Part shown: positions 46,183 to 54,804 of the stretch, piece by piece
Layout of the letters: every line of letters starts with the position of its first letter
How positions within the stretch are numbered: the first letter of the stretch is position 1
Assembly (NCBI RefSeq): GCF_003696265.1
Contig: NZ_RFFH01000003.1
Location: 310,001 to 374,000 of the forward strand
Direction: 5' to 3'
DNA length: 64,000 bases
From: Nocardia stercoris
GTDB lineage: Bacteria > Actinomycetota > Actinomycetes > Mycobacteriales > Mycobacteriaceae
Notes under the pieces: generated by a model
Seen by the model: only the letters and a program-made list of their open reading frames with translations
What the model was told of the DNA's origin: nothing
The model's database searches: none
Program-made: the position numbers and the translations under genes

Positions 46183-47046
46183 TCAGTCGGCGATCTCCAC
46201 GAGACCGTCGGTGATGGCGATCTCGCCGTCGGCCTCGGTGTCGAAGGCGTAGGTCGTGACCGTGCCGTCGGTTCCGGTGCGCCGGAACCGGGTGGTGATG
46301 TCCTGGCCGGGCAGGACGGGTTTGGCGAACCGGACCGCCAGCCGCCGCAGCCGCTCCACCCGCGAGTCACCGAGTTCGGTGAGCGCGGCCCACGACGTGA
46401 ACGCCATGGTGCACAGACCGTGGTTGATGATGCCGGGCAGGCCGGCCATCTTCGCGATCTCGTCGTCGAGGTGGATGGGCATCGGGTCACCGGAGGCCGG
46501 CGAGTACCGAAACGTCTGGTCGGTGTCGATGTGCTGGGTGACGGTGGCGACCGGGTCGAGGGCCCGGATCTCGTCGGTGAGCCGGTGTTCCGGCGCACCC
46601 TCGCCCTCGCCGGCCCCGGCGTCGACCTTGCGGAAGAACGCCGTCAGCCACTGCTCGTTGACCAGTTCGCCGGTGGCGTCCCGGGTTTCGGCGTACACCG
46701 CGACGGTCGAGCCGTTCGGGCGGCCGTGGTAGCCGATCGGCTTGGCCCGGACCACCAGGTCGTCGCCGGGCCGGATCGGCCGGTGGAAGCGGAAGTCCTG
46801 TTCGCCGTGGACCAGTTTCATGAGCAGTTCCACCGGCGCCACCGACAGTGCGGCGGGCGCCATGGAGGTGAAGACCGGCACGATGGCGAACACCGGCGGC
46901 GCGACCTCGCCCGCGAGGTGCGCCTCGATCGGATCATTGGTCGCCGCAGCGTATTCCGCGATCCGGGCCGCGGTCACCTCGAACCGTTCGGGATCGGTCC
47001 ACGCACCGAGACCGGATCCGTCGAAGGCGACTTCGGTGCTGGTCAT
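46183..47046 (-). CDS. MaoC-type (R)-specific enoyl-CoA hydratase, double hotdog
   Basis: Protein of 287 residues with two hotdog repeats. The N-terminal repeat is degenerate (LVHGEQDFRFHRPIRPGDDL), and the C-terminal repeat carries the hydratase 2 motif SGDPMPIHLDDEIAKMAGLP with the catalytic Asp/His, followed by GIINHGLCTMAF. It adds water to 2-enoyl-CoAs in beta-oxidation, here probably on a sterol or branched side chain. A MIRU-like repeat separates it from the SRPBCC gene upstream. Confidence 0.88.
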   Translation of the reverse strand: MTSTEVAFDGSGLGAWTDPERFEVTAARIAEYAAATNDPIEAHLAGEVAPPVFAIVPVFTSMAPAALSVAPVELLMKLVHGEQDFRFHRPIRPGDDLVVRAKPIGYHGRPNGSTVAVYAETRDATGELVNEQWLTAFFRKVDAGAGEGEGAPEHRLTDEIRALDPVATVTQHIDTDQTFRYSPASGDPMPIHLDDEIAKMAGLPGIINHGLCTMAFTSWAALTELGDSRVERLRRLAVRFAKPVLPGQDITTRFRRTGTDGTVTTYAFDTEADGEIAITDGLVEIAD

Positions 47047-47058
47047 GCTGTGTCTCCT

Positions 47059-47124
47059 CGCATGAGCGGGGGCGCTGCGTGGTCACGCTTCGCTACCGCC
47101 TCCGCGCCTGACCCACTCATGCGG
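47059..47124 (-). repeat. MIRU-like intergenic repeat, copy 2
   Basis: Minus-strand element from CCGCATGA to TCATGCG, 66 nt, sharing most positions with 21821-21887 (for example GTCAGG, CGGAGG, ACCACG). The TGA of CCGCATGA is the stop codon of the SRPBCC gene, and the other end leads into AGGAG and the MaoC start. Location and boundary behaviour are the same as in copy 1, although the flanking genes are unrelated. Confidence 0.7.
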
Positions 47125-47554
47125 CGACGACGAGCTCGTTGAACTTGTCCATCGACGCCCGCAGGTCGGACTCGGCGTTCTTGGCGACGGCCTTGCCGAT
47201 CGGGCCGACGATCATGGTGCCCTTGAAGCTGGCGTCGAACACGGCCGCCGAACCGGTGGGGGTCTCCTCCACCTTGAGCGCGAATTCGACGGTGACACCG
47301 GCCATTCCGGTGCCGGTGATGCGCAGGAACTTGGGCGCCTCGACCTCGGCGACGGTCCACTCGATCTTGTTGGCCATGTTCATGACCGACACGACCTCCA
47401 GGAAGCGGGTACCCGCGGTCAGCTGCGCCGGGACCTCCCCGCGCCAGCCCTGGTGGATGGTCAGCCAGCGGTCCCAGCCGTTGAGGTCGCTGAGCAGCTC
47501 CCACGCCTGCTGCGGCGCGACGGGCAGTTCGGTGGAAACGGAAACGGATGCCAT
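47117..47554 (-). CDS. SRPBCC-fold (polyketide cyclase/START-like) protein
   Basis: Protein of 145 residues. The N-terminal strand and helix (STELPVAPQQAWELLSDLNG, then WDRWLTIHQGWRG) and the C-terminal long helix (AKNAESDLRASMDKFNELV) are the SRPBCC layout, a cavity that binds lipids or sterols. It sits between the SCP-x thiolase and the MaoC hydratase, suggesting a carrier or accessory role for the acyl-CoA substrate. ATG 47554 follows AGGAGC. Its stop is inside the intergenic repeat. Confidence 0.83.
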   Translation of the reverse strand: MASVSVSTELPVAPQQAWELLSDLNGWDRWLTIHQGWRGEVPAQLTAGTRFLEVVSVMNMANKIEWTVAEVEAPKFLRITGTGMAGVTVEFALKVEETPTGSAAVFDASFKGTMIVGPIGKAVAKNAESDLRASMDKFNELVVAA

Positions 47555-47586
47555 GGTGGTGCTCCTTGTTGCGAGGTGGTGGAAGG

Positions 47587-48777
47587 TCAGCGGTTGGCGG
47601 GCCGGTAGCCGGTGACGACCACCGCTCCACCGAGTCCGATGTTGTGTTGCAAGGCGATTCGGGCGCCGTCGACCTGACGGGCGTCGGCGGTGCCGCGCAG
47701 CTGCCAGGTGAGCTCGCTGCACTGGGCGAGCCCGGTGGCGCCGAGCGGGTGCCCCTTGGAGATGAGCCCGCCCGAGGGGTTGACGACCCACTTGCCGCCG
47801 TAGGTGGTGGCGTTGTCGTCGACGAGGCGGCCGCCTTCGCCGGGCGCGCACAGGCCGAGCGCCTCGTAGGTGAGCAGTTCGTTGGTCGAGAAGCAGTCGT
47901 GCAGCTCGATCACGTCGACCTCGTCGGGACCGAATCCGGCCTGGTCGTAGACCTGGCGGGCGGCCACGTTGGTCATGTCGGAGCCGACCAGGTTGATCGC
48001 GCTCTCGGTGTCGAAGGTGGAGCGCATGTCGGTGACCATGGCCTGGCCGACGATCTCGACGGCCCGGTCGGCGAGGCCGTGGCGGTCGACGAAGTCCTCG
48101 TTGGCCAGGATCACCGCGCCGGAGCCGTCGGAGGTGGGCGAGCACTGCAGCTTGGTCAGCGGGCCGTAGATCTGCTTGGCTGCCAGCACTTCCTCGAGGC
48201 TGTATTCCTGCTGGAACTGCGCATACGGGTTGTTGACCGAGTGCTTGTGGTTCTTCACGCCGATCTTGGCGAACTGCTCGGCGGTGGTGCCGTAGCGCTC
48301 CATGTGTTCCTTGCCGGCGGCGCCGAACATGTACGGCGCGGGCGGCATCGCGAATTCCTGCAGCTCGGCGAGCGCCATGAGGTGGCGCATCATCGGCTGT
48401 TCCCGGTCGTCGTAGGTCGAGCCGAGCGAACCCTTCTGCATCTTCTCGAAGCCGAGGGCCAGCGTGCAGTCGGAGACACCGCTGCGCACGGCCTGCGCGG
48501 CCAGGAACAGCGCGGTCGACCCGGTGGAGCAGTTGTTGTTGACGTTGACGACCGGGATGCCGGTCATGCCCAGCTCGTAGACCGCGCGCTGCCCGGAGGT
48601 CGACTCGCCGTAGACGTAGCCGACGTAGGCCTGCCCGATCCGGTCGTAGTCCACGCCCGCGTCCTCGAGCGCCTTGGTGCCGGCCTCGCGGGCCATGTCG
48701 GGGTAGTCCCACTCCCGACCGCCCGGCTTCTCGAACTTCGTCATGCCGACGCCGACGACGAACACTTTCTGTGTCAT
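47587..48777 (-). CDS. ltp1: SCP-x-type thiolase / lipid-transfer protein (Ltp1-like)
   Basis: Protein of 396 residues of the thiolase superfamily. [20 protein letters not shown] opens the protein, the nucleophilic Cys is in [14 protein letters not shown] (about residue 85), and the C-terminal region has [13 protein letters not shown] and [20 protein letters not shown] with the catalytic His. Long stretches agree with M. tuberculosis Ltp1 (Rv2790c) as I recall it. It catalyses or assists thiolytic or retro-aldol cleavage of side-chain acyl-CoAs. It is the first gene of the leftward operon behind a good promoter. Confidence 0.88.
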   Translation of the reverse strand: MTQKVFVVGVGMTKFEKPGGREWDYPDMAREAGTKALEDAGVDYDRIGQAYVGYVYGESTSGQRAVYELGMTGIPVVNVNNNCSTGSTALFLAAQAVRSGVSDCTLALGFEKMQKGSLGSTYDDREQPMMRHLMALAELQEFAMPPAPYMFGAAGKEHMERYGTTAEQFAKIGVKNHKHSVNNPYAQFQQEYSLEEVLAAKQIYGPLTKLQCSPTSDGSGAVILANEDFVDRHGLADRAVEIVGQAMVTDMRSTFDTESAINLVGSDMTNVAARQVYDQAGFGPDEVDVIELHDCFSTNELLTYEALGLCAPGEGGRLVDDNATTYGGKWVVNPSGGLISKGHPLGATGLAQCSELTWQLRGTADARQVDGARIALQHNIGLGGAVVVTGYRPANR

Positions 48778-48831
48778 GCAAGAACTCCTGTGTACCGCGT
48801 AACCCATGTATGTGAGACAGGCTGTATCGGT

Positions 48832-48860
48832 AAGATAAGTGTGACACGACGTCTCGTCAA
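48832..48860 (-). promoter_or_regulatory. Promoter of the ltp1 operon
   Basis: On the minus strand TTGACG (48860-48855), a 17-base spacer and TATCTT (48837-48832) form a good housekeeping-type promoter with start near 48825, about 48 bases before ATG 48777. I see no KstR or KstR2 consensus over it. The rest of the 378-bp interval up to the lipoprotein at 49156 shows no gene or strong repeat. Confidence 0.6.
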
Positions 48861-49155
48861 CGTCTGGATTTTGGTCGGACACGGTGTTACAGTCACCGGC
48901 TCCGGGAGGCTCGATCGGGCCACGTCACGGCCATGCACCCGCTCGACCCCGGTGGCTGCGCGTGGCGAATTCGCGCGCGGCCCAACCACATCAGAACCCG
49001 CCGCGCTGTTGCGCTTCCGGGATCCGCGACGATGTTCCGGCGACGGCAGCACCCGGAGCACCTTTTTCCGGCCACGCGCCGTCGACCGCCGACCCCGGCG
49101 GTCTCGGACCAGGTGGGACCGTGCACCGGTTTCCCGATCGAGAGGCGATCCAACG

Positions 49156-49836
49156 ATGAAGCGGTACTCGATTGCCGGCGGGCTCCTCGCCGCCGCCACG
49201 CTGACCTTGACCGGCTGCAACTCCACCCTCACCAGCGGCCCGGTCACCGTGACCGTCTCCGCACCCGACAGCGCCACCCCCGGCACACCCGGCGGCGCGA
49301 ACCCCGGGCCGGGCGGCGCGAACCCTGCCCCGGCGAGACCCGGCGGTAGCCCGAATTCCGGTGCGCCGACGGACAATCAGGGCAGCGACAACGGCTCGCC
49401 GGGCGGCGCACCGAACCCGGGCGCACCCGCTCCCGGCAAGTGCACCACGTCCCAACTCACCCTGGACAAGGGTGTCGGCGGACTCCAGGGTGGCCACTGG
49501 TTCCTGCGCCTCATCAACCACAGCGCGAACTCATGTGTCCTGCAGGGATTCCCGGGTGTCTCCTACACCAACGGCCCGACCGGCGACCCGGTCGGCCAGC
49601 CGGCCGACCGCGAGCAGACGGCCACCCCCGCACCGGTCACCGTCGCACCGAACGCCGCGGCCCAGTTCGAGTTCATCGAGAACGACTCCCTACTGGAGGG
49701 CTGCGCCGCAGTCCACACCGACACGATCCGGGTCTACCCGCCGGACAACACCGAGTCCCTGACCCTGTGGTGGCCGAAGGTCATCTGCCCCGGACCCGAC
49801 CACATGCTGACCGTTCGCGCCATCACACCGATGTAG
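49156..49836 (+). CDS. DUF4232-domain lipoprotein
   Basis: Exported lipoprotein of 226 residues: signal peptide with lipobox LTGC at residues 18-21, then a long Gly/Pro/Asn-rich linker (residues 35-95, for example GGANPGPGGANPAPARPGG). The DUF4232 beta-sandwich follows (CTTSQLTLDKGVGGLQGGHW, LINHSANSCVLQGFPGVSY, PPDNTESLTLWW), with cysteines that probably form disulfides. DUF4232 function is unknown. It converges with a TetR gene 4 bp away. Confidence 0.85.
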   Translation: MKRYSIAGGLLAAATLTLTGCNSTLTSGPVTVTVSAPDSATPGTPGGANPGPGGANPAPARPGGSPNSGAPTDNQGSDNGSPGGAPNPGAPAPGKCTTSQLTLDKGVGGLQGGHWFLRLINHSANSCVLQGFPGVSYTNGPTGDPVGQPADREQTATPAPVTVAPNAAAQFEFIENDSLLEGCAAVHTDTIRVYPPDNTESLTLWWPKVICPGPDHMLTVRAITPM

Positions 49837-49840
49837 CGGT

Positions 49841-50473
49841 TCAGCCCTGCTCCTGCCACGGCGAGAGTAGGAGTTCGCAGGCCCGCCGGATGTCGGAGAG
49901 CGCTTCGTCGGTGGTCAGCCGGCCCGCTGTGGCCCAGGTCAGGATGCCGTAGACGCATTGCTCGAGCAACCGGGCCAGGCGGCGGTCCTCGGCCGTGGGC
50001 GCCAGGATGCCACCAGCGGCGAGGATGCGGTCGGGCATCGAATAGTCCTGCCAGATAACGTTTTCCGCGCCCGTCGCGCCGCCGGGGGCGAGCACCGGCT
50101 CCTCCCCGCGCACCGCGTTCATCGATACCAGCATGGCCCGCGCCAGGCGCGGGTGCCGCAGCAGCTCGGCGGTCGCGCGGGACAGGAACTCGGTGACGCC
50201 GACGACCGGGTCGGCCGGGATGCCCGCGGGCTCCGGCAGATCGCGTACCGCGGTATCGAGGACGGCGGCGAACACGTGATGCTTGGATGGGTAGTAGCGG
50301 TACAGCGTGCCGAGCGCGACTCCGGCGGACTGGGCGACCTCGTTCATCTGGACCCGGTCGAGCCCGTGCTCCGCGCCCAGACGGGCCGCGGCGCGGAGAA
50401 TGGCGGCGCGGCGCTCCTCCTGGCGGGCGGTCGACACCCGGCCGGGGGCGCGGGACTCGGGAATTCGCGGCAT
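49841..50473 (-). CDS. TetR-family regulator
   Basis: Regulator of 210 residues with helix-turn-helix VQMNEVAQSAGVALGTLYRY followed by YPSKHHVFAAVLD, then a helical ligand domain. It diverges from an F420-type oxidoreductase gene across 106 bp containing a perfect 20-bp palindrome, the standard arrangement for a local repressor that controls itself and the enzyme. Confidence 0.88.
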   Translation of the reverse strand: MPRIPESRAPGRVSTARQEERRAAILRAAARLGAEHGLDRVQMNEVAQSAGVALGTLYRYYPSKHHVFAAVLDTAVRDLPEPAGIPADPVVGVTEFLSRATAELLRHPRLARAMLVSMNAVRGEEPVLAPGGATGAENVIWQDYSMPDRILAAGGILAPTAEDRRLARLLEQCVYGILTWATAGRLTTDEALSDIRRACELLLSPWQEQG

Positions 50474-50494
50474 GACCGCTACTCTAGGCCATTG

Positions 50495-50514
50495 AACTAG
50501 AATTCACTCTAGTT
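50495..50514. promoter_or_regulatory. Probable TetR operator
   Basis: AACTAGA-N6-TCTAGTT is a perfect 20-bp palindrome 22 bp upstream of the TetR start and 66 bp before the oxidoreductase start. Confidence 0.65.
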
Positions 50515-50579
50515 TTTCGGCGGCGCACCTTGTAGAACAAGGGGATGCCGAGATCTTTCCCCCGGGTGAGGAAGTCGCG

Positions 50580-51422
50580 ATGAGCGCTGTGAACCCACTG
50601 CGCCTGGGCCTGTCCACCCCGATCGTGGTGCAGGTGCCGGGAATCGCGTCGCCGTGGGAGGCCACCGCCGGACCCAAGGAACTCACCCGGATCGCCCGCG
50701 CCGCAGACGATCTCGGCTTCGACCACCTCACCTGCGCCGACCATGTCGGGGTCCCCGCCGCGTCCGCCGCCGGGCGCGGCGTCACCTACTGGGATCCGCT
50801 GGCCACCCTGTCGTTCCTGGCCGCGCACACCACCCGGATCCGCCTGGCCACCTCGGTGCTGGTCCTCGGCTACCACCATCCGCTGGCGCTGGCCAAGAGC
50901 TACGGCACGCTGGACCGGCTCAGCGGTGGCCGCGTGGTGCTCGGTGTCGGAGTCGGTTCGCTCGCTGAGGAATTCGCGCTGCTCGGGGCGGCGTGGCAGG
51001 ACCGGGGCCCGCTGGCCGACGCGGCACTGGCCCGCTTGCGCGCCGCGTGGGGGCAGCGAGAGGTCGACGGATTCGTGCTCGAACCGCACGCCACACGCAC
51101 CACGGTCCCGATCTGGGTGGGCGGGCGCACCCGGCGCTCGCTGCGGCGCGCGCTGACCCTCGGGACCGGCTGGGTGCCGTTCGGCTTGCGTGCCGCCGAT
51201 ATCGCGAGCATGCTCGCCGCCCCCGCCGGCTTCGACGTGGTGCTCTCCCCCGGCGTGCCACTGGATCCCCAAGGCGACGAACGGGATTCACTGCGCCGGC
51301 TGGAGTCGCTGCGCACGGCCGGAGCCACCCACCTGACCTGCACCGTACGAGCCACCGACGCCGCCCACTACTGCGACCAGCTGGCCGCGCTGCGCGCCCT
51401 GGTCGACCGGCACCTGTCGTAA
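50580..51422 (+). CDS. LLM-class F420-dependent oxidoreductase
   Basis: Protein of 280 residues of the luciferase-like TIM-barrel family. Markers are LTRIARAADDLGFDHLTCAD, TTRIRLATSVLVLGYHHP, LALAKSYGTLDRLSGGRVVL and GVGVGSLAEEFALLG, matching the TIGR03619-type F420 group. It probably uses coenzyme F420 to reduce or oxidise an unknown substrate. It is the likely target of the divergent TetR repressor. Confidence 0.86.
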   Translation: MSAVNPLRLGLSTPIVVQVPGIASPWEATAGPKELTRIARAADDLGFDHLTCADHVGVPAASAAGRGVTYWDPLATLSFLAAHTTRIRLATSVLVLGYHHPLALAKSYGTLDRLSGGRVVLGVGVGSLAEEFALLGAAWQDRGPLADAALARLRAAWGQREVDGFVLEPHATRTTVPIWVGGRTRRSLRRALTLGTGWVPFGLRAADIASMLAAPAGFDVVLSPGVPLDPQGDERDSLRRLESLRTAGATHLTCTVRATDAAHYCDQLAALRALVDRHLS

Positions 51423-51649
51423 CAGAGGAATCACTGTGCGCTCGAACGCACCTCGAGCGACTGGCGGATCACGCAGCGAACCACCCGCGTCCTGAACGTT
51501 TCCGAGGCGGTGCCGGCTCTGTCGACCGCACCCTGGACCAGCTGATCGGATCGGGCCCGGCGGCCCGTTCGCCCCGGTCGGCCGACAGAACGCGGCTGGA
51601 GCGCATGCGTGTTCGGTTCGGACGTAGGGTCGGTCGCGTGGAGTCGGAC

Positions 51650-51862
51650 ATGAAGCTCGAGGACTTGCGGTCGGCGCTCTCGTGCGTCTTCGAGAAGCTC
51701 GGTGCCGAGAGCCTCACCGAGCCCGACCGGGTCGAGTTGGTGGAGCGCGCCGGGGTGGTCCAGGACCAGATCGACGCGCTCCAGGATGCCGTCGACGACG
51801 AGGAGCCGGTACCGATGCAGCCGACCCCCGTGCCGGAACCCTTTGGCGACCGGCTGTTCTGA
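51650..51862 (+). CDS. Small acidic protein, function unknown
   Basis: ATG 51650 (GGAG 6 bases upstream) gives 70 residues, strongly acidic: MKLEDLRSALSCVFEKLGAE, then a helical stretch rich in Glu/Asp and a Pro-rich end (MQPTPVPEPFGDRLF). No signal peptide or membrane helix. GTG 51638 is an alternative start. I do not recognise it. The 227 bp before it contain nothing clear. Confidence 0.5.
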   Translation: MKLEDLRSALSCVFEKLGAESLTEPDRVELVERAGVVQDQIDALQDAVDDEEPVPMQPTPVPEPFGDRLF

Positions 51863-51951
51863 GCCGGCGCTGAAAGCCGTCGACATCTCCGGCCCACAAC
51901 CCACGGCACAGACCGCCGCCGGCGTGTGGCGAACCCGAACCCGACGCAACC

Positions 51952-51965
51952 TAGAACACGTTATA
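51952..51965. promoter_or_regulatory. KstR-type operator
   Basis: TAGAACACGTTATA fits TNNAACNNGTTNNA, the mycobacterial KstR cholesterol-regulon motif, at every defined position. An additional GTTCT follows at 51966-51970, so AGAAC also pairs across a wider gap. It lies 51 bp before GTG 52017. Confidence 0.7.
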
Positions 51966-52016
51966 GTTCTGGCGGCGGCGACGGGGCCGCGCGAAGACCG
52001 ACCGGAAGGTTGTCAC

Positions 52017-53645
52017 GTGGTGCGGACATGGGATCACTCGGCTGACGTGGTGGTGGCCGGATACGGCGCGGCCGGGGCGTCCGCGGCGCTCAGCGCGCGT
52101 GCCGAGGGCGCCGATGTGCTCGTGCTGGACCGGTATCTCGGCGGCGGCGCGAGCGCGCTGTCCGGCGGCATCGTGTACGCCGGTGGCGGCACCTGGGTGC
52201 AGCGCGCGGCGGGGGTCGAGGACGACGTGGACAACATGTTCGCCTACCTGCGCGCCGAGGTCGGCGACGCGGTGAGCGAGCGGACCCTGCGCCGCTTCTG
52301 CGACGAATCGGTGAGCATGATCGATTGGCTGACCGCACACGGCGTCCCGTTCGATCCCTCGCTGTGCCCGTTCAAGACCTCGTACCCGACCGACGACTAC
52401 TACCTGTACTACTCGGGTTCGGAGAACGCCGGCGGCTACCGCACCATCGCGAAACCCGCGCAGCGCGGCCACCGCGCGCACGGGCGCGGCGTCTCGGGCA
52501 AGAAACTGTTCTGGCCGCTGGCCGAATCGGCGGCCCAGCGCGGTGTCCGGGTCCACACCGGCACGCGCGTGACCGAACTGGTCGTCGAGGACGGTCGGGT
52601 GGCCGGCGTCGAGGCCCTCACGCTCGAGGGCGCGCCGAAGGGGGTACGGCGCCGGTTCGCGGCGCTGGCCCGCATCTCGGCGAAACCCGGTGTGTACCAC
52701 CAGGGTCTGCGCGCAGTGGTGCAGGCGCAACTGGACCGGATCGAACGCCGGTACGGCAAGCGGGTGCGGATCGAAGCCCGATCGGGCGTGGTGCTCACCA
52801 CCGGCGGGTTCATCGCCGACCAGGCGATGGTGGCCCAGCACGCACCGGACTACCCGTGGCGCGAGGGCCTGCCGCTGGGCACCGCCGGCGACGACGGCAG
52901 CGGTATCCGGATGGCGGTGGCCGCGGGTGCCTCGACCGGCAAGATGGATTCGATCTCGACCTGGCGGTTCATCGCCCCGTCCAGTGCCTTCTTCGGCTCG
53001 ATCGCGGTGAACAACCTGGGACAGCGCATGATCGACGAGTCCCGCTACGGCGCCGCCCTGGGCGCGGCGCTCGCCACCAGCCCCGGCAACCGGGCGTGGC
53101 TGCTGGTCGACGCGGAACTCGAGGCCGAGGCGCGGCGGCAACTGCCCGGTCAGTCGGTGTGGTTCCAGCGGATGCAGGCCGAATGGCTGCTGCGGGTCGG
53201 CCGGAAGTCGGGCGCCACGATCGAGGAGGCGGCCCGCCGCGCCGGGATCGACCCGGCCGGGCTGCGGGAGACCGTGGACCGGCACAACCGGGCCATCGAG
53301 GAGCAGCAGCCCGACCCGATGGGCAAGCCGGACGACATCCGCCGCCCGCTGCGCACGGGACCCTTTGCGCTGCTGGACATCTCGTTCGCCGCCCGCGTCG
53401 CCTACCCGACCCCGATGCTCACCCTCGGCGGCCTGGTCGTCGACGAGGACACCGGCGCCGTGCTGAACGCGGACGGCAACCCGATCGCGGGCCTGTTCGC
53501 GGCGGGCCGCGCGGCGGTCGGCATCTGCTCGAACGGTTACGTCAGCGGCCTGTCGCTGGCCGACGCCGTCTTCTCGGGCCGCCGCGCAGGCACGCACAGC
53601 GTCGTCACCGCGGACCCGGCGGCCGGGGTGACGACGCACCCGTAG
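52017..53645 (+). CDS. 3-ketosteroid-delta4-(5alpha)-dehydrogenase-like flavoprotein
   Basis: FAD enzyme of 542 residues. GTG 52017 has GGAAGG 8 bases upstream. FAD motif is VVVAGYGAAGASAAL, then GGGASALSGGIVYAGGGTW. Near the C-terminus AAGRAAVGICSNGYVSGLSL has a Tyr-x-Ser (about 508 and 510) that matches the catalytic Tyr466/Ser468 pair of Rhodococcus jostii delta4-(5alpha)-KstD, unlike the Tyr/Gly of delta1-KstD. It would introduce the C4-C5 double bond into 5alpha-3-ketosteroids. The KstR box upstream supports a steroid role. Confidence 0.8.
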   Translation: MVRTWDHSADVVVAGYGAAGASAALSARAEGADVLVLDRYLGGGASALSGGIVYAGGGTWVQRAAGVEDDVDNMFAYLRAEVGDAVSERTLRRFCDESVSMIDWLTAHGVPFDPSLCPFKTSYPTDDYYLYYSGSENAGGYRTIAKPAQRGHRAHGRGVSGKKLFWPLAESAAQRGVRVHTGTRVTELVVEDGRVAGVEALTLEGAPKGVRRRFAALARISAKPGVYHQGLRAVVQAQLDRIERRYGKRVRIEARSGVVLTTGGFIADQAMVAQHAPDYPWREGLPLGTAGDDGSGIRMAVAAGASTGKMDSISTWRFIAPSSAFFGSIAVNNLGQRMIDESRYGAALGAALATSPGNRAWLLVDAELEAEARRQLPGQSVWFQRMQAEWLLRVGRKSGATIEEAARRAGIDPAGLRETVDRHNRAIEEQQPDPMGKPDDIRRPLRTGPFALLDISFAARVAYPTPMLTLGGLVVDEDTGAVLNADGNPIAGLFAAGRAAVGICSNGYVSGLSLADAVFSGRRAGTHSVVTADPAAGVTTHP

Positions 53646-53660
53646 CGGTACCCCGCAATC

Positions 53661-53708
53661 GGCCGAGCCTCCCGGATCCCCCTGCCGACAACCGATAGGA
53701 ATGGGATA
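53661..53708 (+). repeat. Promoter-region repeat, copy 1
   Basis: About 48 bp starting GGCCGAGCCTCCCGGATCCC and ending ACCGATAGGAATGGGATA recur at 56503-56549 with few changes. The TAGGAA-like hexamer in the 3' part can act as a -10. Here it would start an RNA about 45 bases before the oxidoreductase gene at 53754. Confidence 0.65.
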
Positions 53709-53753
53709 TCCATACGGAACCGTGTGGGATCCGACCGAAGGAGCGTCCGGGAG

Positions 53754-54773
53754 ATGACAACCATGCGGTCCGTCGTTGCCGACACCATGGGCGAACCGTC
53801 CGAAGTCCTACAGCTGCGCACCCGCCCGATTCCGGAGCCCGGTCCCGGTGAGGTCCGGATCCGGGTGCGAGTGGCACCTGTCCATGCCAGTGATCTGCAT
53901 ACCGTCCGCGGCAGGTACGGATTCACCCCGGAGTTCCCTGCCGTGCCCGGAATCGAATCCGTCGGCGTGATCGACGAACTCGGTAGCGGCACAGATGGTT
54001 TGGAGGTCGGGCAGCGTGTCTTCACGATCGGAGTCACGGGCACCTGGCAGGAGTATGTCATTGCCGAGGCCGAGCGCGTCCGGCCCGTTCCGGCCGGTAT
54101 GAGCGATTCCACGGCCGCTCAGATCCTCACCAATCCGCTCACGGCCGTGATCTTGACCAGTGAAGAACTCGATGTCCGACCGGGCGAATGGCTCCTGCAA
54201 ACCGCGGCCGGATCGACCGTGGGACAGTTGGTTATCCAGCTCGGCGCGCACGTCGGCTTCGACACCCTCAACGTGGTCCGCCGTCGATCCGCCGTCGAGG
54301 GCATCCTCGAATTGGGGGGCACCGCGGTGATCTGCACTGAGGACGAAGACCTCCGCGCACGGGTGGCGGAGATAGCCCGCCCCGACGGCGTATCCAAGGC
54401 GATCGACTGTGTCGGCGGTCAGGTGGGTGCGGATGTCTCGCGTGCGCTCGCACCGCACGGCGAGTTGGTCGTCTACGGTGCGCTGTCGACGCACCGCCAA
54501 ACCGATCCCGCCAAACTCGCCATCCCGATCTTCGCCCGCTCGTTGATCTACGAAACGAAGACCGTTCGGGGGTTCTGGCTGTTCCGCTGGATCACCGAGA
54601 CCCCGAAGGATCGCATGGCCGCAGTGATCGACCGGACACTTCGGCTGGTCGACAGCGGCGCGCTGCGCGTGCCCGAAGGCCGGCCGATCCCGGTCGAAAA
54701 GTTCAGTGAGGCCGTCTATTCGGCCGAAGCTCCCGGACACGAGGGCAAACCGCTGCTGGTGTTCGAACAGTAG
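53754..54773 (+). CDS. MDR-family NADPH oxidoreductase (quinone/enoyl reductase-like)
   Basis: Zinc-free medium-chain dehydrogenase of 339 residues. The N-terminal GroES-like domain has APVHASDLHTVRGRYGF, PAVPGIESVGVIDELG and TGTWQEYVIAEAERV. The cofactor fold has LLQTAAGSTVGQLVIQLGAH. The segment near residue 270 is like mitochondrial trans-2-enoyl-CoA reductase (ETKTVRGFWLFRWITETP), so an enoyl-thioester reductase is possible beside a quinone reductase. ATG 53754 follows GAAGGAG. Confidence 0.8.
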   Translation: MTTMRSVVADTMGEPSEVLQLRTRPIPEPGPGEVRIRVRVAPVHASDLHTVRGRYGFTPEFPAVPGIESVGVIDELGSGTDGLEVGQRVFTIGVTGTWQEYVIAEAERVRPVPAGMSDSTAAQILTNPLTAVILTSEELDVRPGEWLLQTAAGSTVGQLVIQLGAHVGFDTLNVVRRRSAVEGILELGGTAVICTEDEDLRARVAEIARPDGVSKAIDCVGGQVGADVSRALAPHGELVVYGALSTHRQTDPAKLAIPIFARSLIYETKTVRGFWLFRWITETPKDRMAAVIDRTLRLVDSGALRVPEGRPIPVEKFSEAVYSAEAPGHEGKPLLVFEQ

Positions 54774-54804
54774 CCGTGGCAGTCCGCGCCCGCGGCAGGC
54801 AGGT

